The translations under genes and the position numbers were made by a program. Below are positions 5,880-8,028 of a stretch of DNA of 8,028 nt, one piece after another (position 1 is the stretch's first letter; each line of letters starts with the position of its first letter). Source of the DNA: Bacillota bacterium (GTDB taxonomy: Bacteria; Bacillota; Clostridia; Acetivibrionales; DSM-2933); assembly GCA_030705945.1 (NCBI GenBank), contig JAUZPS010000197.1:1-8028 (forward strand), given 5' to 3'. The notes under the pieces were generated by a model that was not told the DNA's origin, did not search any database, and saw nothing but the letters and a program-made list of their open reading frames with translations.

Positions 5880-5996
5880 GTACCGAATACTTTTCGGCTC
5901 GCTTTAAATCGTCAAACATTCTTACATACATATCCATCTGACAAATATCCTGATGAGACTAAAAAGACAAATGTTACCAAATTAAAACGCTATTAA
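5880..5996 (+). pseudogene. Possible remnant of a coding sequence
   Basis: An open stretch of 38 codons with no start codon or ribosome site, preceded by a TGA at 5877-5879. The residues look protein-like (RQTFLHTYPSDKYPDETKK, then TNVTKLKRY), more balanced in composition than the surrounding AT-rich DNA. It ends at a TAA supplied by the edge of the partial B repeat, as if a gene end had been overwritten by repeat insertion. No family was recognised; chance is quite possible. Confidence 0.2.
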
Positions 5997-6026
5997 TCTT
6001 ACATTTGACAGAGCAAAATAACGAAC
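5991..6026 (+). repeat. Partial copy of repeat B
   Basis: 36 bases match 526-561 at 34 positions (TATTAATCTTACATTT, then ACAGAGCAAAATAACGAAC). The second half of the palindrome is missing. A separate 12-base echo of the B centre, AACGGTATTTTG, is at 5841-5852, in an order that one intact B copy could not give, so the site is rearranged or decayed. Confidence 0.6.
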
Positions 6027-6148
6027 CTTTAAAATTGGGTGGGAAGAATTGGAATTACAGAAAGTAACAGATTAAGCTGATTTGGTAAAACTGTAAATAA
6101 TCCTTAACTATTTAATAATTAAACTTTAACTATTTCAAACAACAATCA

Positions 6149-6187
6149 TGATAAAATTCAAATTATCGCATAGAGCTAAGCTATATG
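6149..6187 (+). promoter_or_regulatory. Candidate extended -10 promoter and 19-bp dyad upstream of the binding protein
   Basis: TGATAAAAT (6149-6157) fits an extended -10 box; the best -35 (TTAACT, 6126-6131) is 20 bases away, which is long. Starting 11 bases downstream is a dyad, CATAGAGCT-A-AGCTATATG (6169-6187), with 9-bp arms and one mismatch, placed over the expected transcript start as a repressor operator would be. The leader would be about 135 bases. This is a moderate to weak call. Confidence 0.35.
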
Positions 6188-6300
6188 AATTAATCAATCT
6201 AAAGGCCGCAGCAAGCAGAATGGATATTGTTTGATGAATTTTTACTTTTATCAAAAGAGAATTATTTTTCTAAATTATTTTATGAAGAGGTGGAGTAAAC

Positions 6301-7800
6301 ATGAAAAGACTTTCAATAGTCATACTAGCAGTTTTAGTTGTTGCAATTATGAGTATATTTACATGGGGCTATAACACATTGAAAACAGTAGAAGCAACGG
6401 TGAACGGCAATATTAAAGTTTACTGCGATAATCAACAAAAGATTCTAACTGATACCGATGGCTCACAATTATCTCCGGTGGTGATAAATGGTAGAACATA
6501 TTTACCTATCAGGTCTGTTGCTGAATTATCAGGATTAAATGTTGAATGGGATAGCGCTACTCAATCTATAATGCTATCTTCAAAGAACTCAAGTGCTCCT
6601 TCACCACAGAACGATACTAATAGTAAAAAAGAATTATCTTTATGGCATTTTTATAAGGATGATGGTGAAGCAATCGTAAAGTCATTTAATGAGGCATTTC
6701 CTAATATTAAAGTTAACTTATCCATTATATCTGACAGGAACAAACTATATCAGAACAGACTTACAACAGCTATCAAAGCAGGTGCCGGTGTTCCGGATGT
6801 ATATGCGGTTGAATCAGCTTATACAAAGGAATTTATTGACATGCCTAATGCTTTTGCTGATTTGACGGAAAAAGCAAAAGATTATATAGGCAATATGGCT
6901 CCTTACACAGTTGAAGTTGGCACAGACAAAAACGGAACTCTTAGAGCTTTATCACCTGATATTATGCCTGTAGCAATGGCTTATAAAAAAAGTGTTGCTA
7001 AAAAATATCTTGGGTCTGACGATCCTAAATTAATATCTGCTATGCTTTCTTTATCGCAAAATTTGTTAAGCGCAGCTAAGGTTGTAAAAGAGAAAAGTGG
7101 TGGGAAAGTTGCATTATTTCCAGGTTTTGAAGAGATCGAGAAAATTTATCTTGGTGGACGAAGTCAACCATGGGTAGTAAACAACAAGTTGACTATCGAC
7201 CAGAAAATGCTTGATTTTATAGATTTAGCTAAAACTTTAAGGGATAATAAATACGAAGCTGCTATTGACCAATGGTCACCAGCCTGGAGTTCAGCAATAG
7301 CTGACGATGAAAAAGCTTTATTTTGGGAATGTCCTTCATGGGGAATTCCGTGGATCATTGGTTCAGAGGATAAGAAAGCTACAGAAGGTGGAAGATGGGG
7401 ATTGGCTAAACCGCAATTTCAAACTTTTTGGGGTGGAACGTGGTATGGGATCTACAGTAAGTCTCCAAAACAAGATACTGCATGGGAATTTCTAAAGAAT
7501 ATAGCAACAAATAAAGAAACAATGAAAAAATGGGCTGAGGATGAACAAGCTATTCCGAATAATTTAAATATAATAGCAGAAGGTTCGCCTGAAGATGATA
7601 AGATCGTTGGAACAAATTTATTCAAGTTCTTTGAACCTTTTATACAAGATATAAACGGTAAGATACTTACTAAACACGACGAATCAATTGAAAGAGTATA
7701 TACGGAATGTTTAAGATCATATTTAGCTGGAAAAATTAAAACAAAGGAAGATATGATAAAGGAGTTTAAAAATACGGTAAAAATGGAATTAGGAATTTAG
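6301..7800 (+). CDS. Extracellular solute-binding protein fused to an N-terminal copper-amine-oxidase-N domain
   Basis: A 499-residue protein. Residues 4-20 are a hydrophobic signal or anchor segment. A cleavage site after VEA (32) is possible, and there is no lipobox Cys, unlike most Gram-positive binding proteins. Residues ~36-93 are a single copper-amine-oxidase-N repeat (VVINGRTYLPIRSVAELSG, then VEWDSATQSI). Residues 94-109 are a Ser/Pro/Asn linker. Residues ~110-499 are a family-1 ABC solute-binding fold of the sugar type: ELSLWHFYKDDGEAIVKSFN, 'NRLTTAIKAGAGVPDVYAV', a Trp-rich ligand region (W325, W329, W342, W347, W351, W366, W377, W381) and 'AWEFLKNIATNKETMKKWAE'. GAGGTGGAG (6287-6295) lies 5 bases before the ATG. 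No permease gene follows within the window, and terminators do. It probably captures an oligosaccharide for an ABC importer encoded elsewhere, or acts as a surface sensor. Confidence 0.9.
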   Translation: MKRLSIVILAVLVVAIMSIFTWGYNTLKTVEATVNGNIKVYCDNQQKILTDTDGSQLSPVVINGRTYLPIRSVAELSGLNVEWDSATQSIMLSSKNSSAPSPQNDTNSKKELSLWHFYKDDGEAIVKSFNEAFPNIKVNLSIISDRNKLYQNRLTTAIKAGAGVPDVYAVESAYTKEFIDMPNAFADLTEKAKDYIGNMAPYTVEVGTDKNGTLRALSPDIMPVAMAYKKSVAKKYLGSDDPKLISAMLSLSQNLLSAAKVVKEKSGGKVALFPGFEEIEKIYLGGRSQPWVVNNKLTIDQKMLDFIDLAKTLRDNKYEAAIDQWSPAWSSAIADDEKALFWECPSWGIPWIIGSEDKKATEGGRWGLAKPQFQTFWGGTWYGIYSKSPKQDTAWEFLKNIATNKETMKKWAEDEQAIPNNLNIIAEGSPEDDKIVGTNLFKFFEPFIQDINGKILTKHDESIERVYTECLRSYLAGKIKTKEDMIKEFKNTVKMELGI

Positions 7801-7804
7801 AGCC

Positions 7805-7883
7805 CAGACACCTTTCAGGGTTCTGACAATCCATCTTCAGAAACACACATTTTTGTGTAGAAATCTCTTTAAAAGGATTTTTT
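7805..7883 (+). terminator. Series of small hairpins ending in a probable terminator
   Basis: Three hairpins follow the binding protein stop. They are CAGA..CCT/AGG..TCTG (7805-7825, two-base internal loop), ACACA/TGTGT with a TTTT loop (7845-7858), and AAATC-T-CTT/AAGGATTT (7861-7880, one bulge), which runs directly into six Ts (7878-7883). The last is a plausible intrinsic terminator although its stem is AT-rich. Confidence 0.5.
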
Positions 7884-7915
7884 ATCTAAATTAATCGGGG
7901 AAATACGACTACAAT

Positions 7916-7942
7916 AATAGTCTCAACAGTGTTGAGACTATT
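7916..7942. terminator. Strong 13-bp perfect hairpin, probable bidirectional terminator
   Basis: AATAGTCTCAACA (7916-7928) and TGTTGAGACTATT (7930-7942) are perfect complements around a single G. The stem holds the most GC-containing pairing in the region and ends in ATT/TTCATTAT. On either strand a short T/A-rich tail follows. It most likely ends the binding protein transcript, possibly also a convergent gene beyond the window. Confidence 0.7.
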
Positions 7943-8028
7943 TCATTATAAGGGCATGTTTCATAAGATCGTAGCGTCCTTAACAGATTGGGAGCGTAAA
8001 TAATTGCAATACATATATCAATAAGGTA

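Noticed and set aside
7948..7970. MITE A terminus near the window end (GGGCATGTTTCA)
   Set aside because: The resemblance is limited to a few bases with a two-base insertion and no A-run; the following bases do not match.

Overview
The window looks like chromosomal DNA of a low-GC, Gram-positive anaerobe of the Clostridia, most likely a polysaccharide-degrading type (Ruminiclostridium/Acetivibrio-like). The grounds are strong AT richness, AGGAGG-type ribosome sites, a sigma-I/RsgI-type protein, two proteins with copper-amine-oxidase-like 'stalk' domains, a LamG-domain secreted protein and an AraC-type regulator next to a sugar-type solute-binding protein. The species assignment is inference.

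Layout. (1) Positions 1-1450 are repeat-rich. A small lipoprotein gene (660-1232) lies between two inverted copies of a palindromic element of about 105 bp ('B'). Two copies of a 97-98 bp MITE-like element ('A') sit on either side. Each has a 3-bp TTA target duplication, and the right copy has landed inside one of the B copies. (2) At 1544-3316 a good sigma-A-type promoter and an A-rich leader precede a 555-residue membrane protein. Its N-terminal ~215 residues resemble a whole sigma-I factor. A short RsgI-like anti-sigma domain, one membrane helix, a long low-complexity linker and an Ig-like C-terminal domain follow. It reads as a sigma factor and its membrane anti-sigma factor joined in one chain, and is the most unusual item here. 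(3) At 3317-3612, three successive hairpins separate convergent genes; the last belongs to a repeat family ('C') also seen at 113-148. (4) At 3613-5746 on the minus strand, an AraC-type regulator gene is followed by a secreted LamG + copper-amine-oxidase-N protein. In the gap between them is a 10-bp direct repeat spaced 21 bp just upstream of a -10 box, the geometry expected for an AraC-family site. (5) At 5747-6300 lies a long intergenic stretch with a third, partial B repeat and a possible gene remnant. (6) At 6301-7800 is a solute-binding protein with a copper-amine-oxidase-N domain fused ahead of it and no lipobox, followed by two hairpin terminators.

How it may work together (inference): the AraC regulator, LamG protein and binding protein form a surface carbohydrate capture and response group, and the sigma-I/RsgI fusion is a separate envelope-to-transcription sensor. 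No transporter permeases or glycoside hydrolases are visible in the window.
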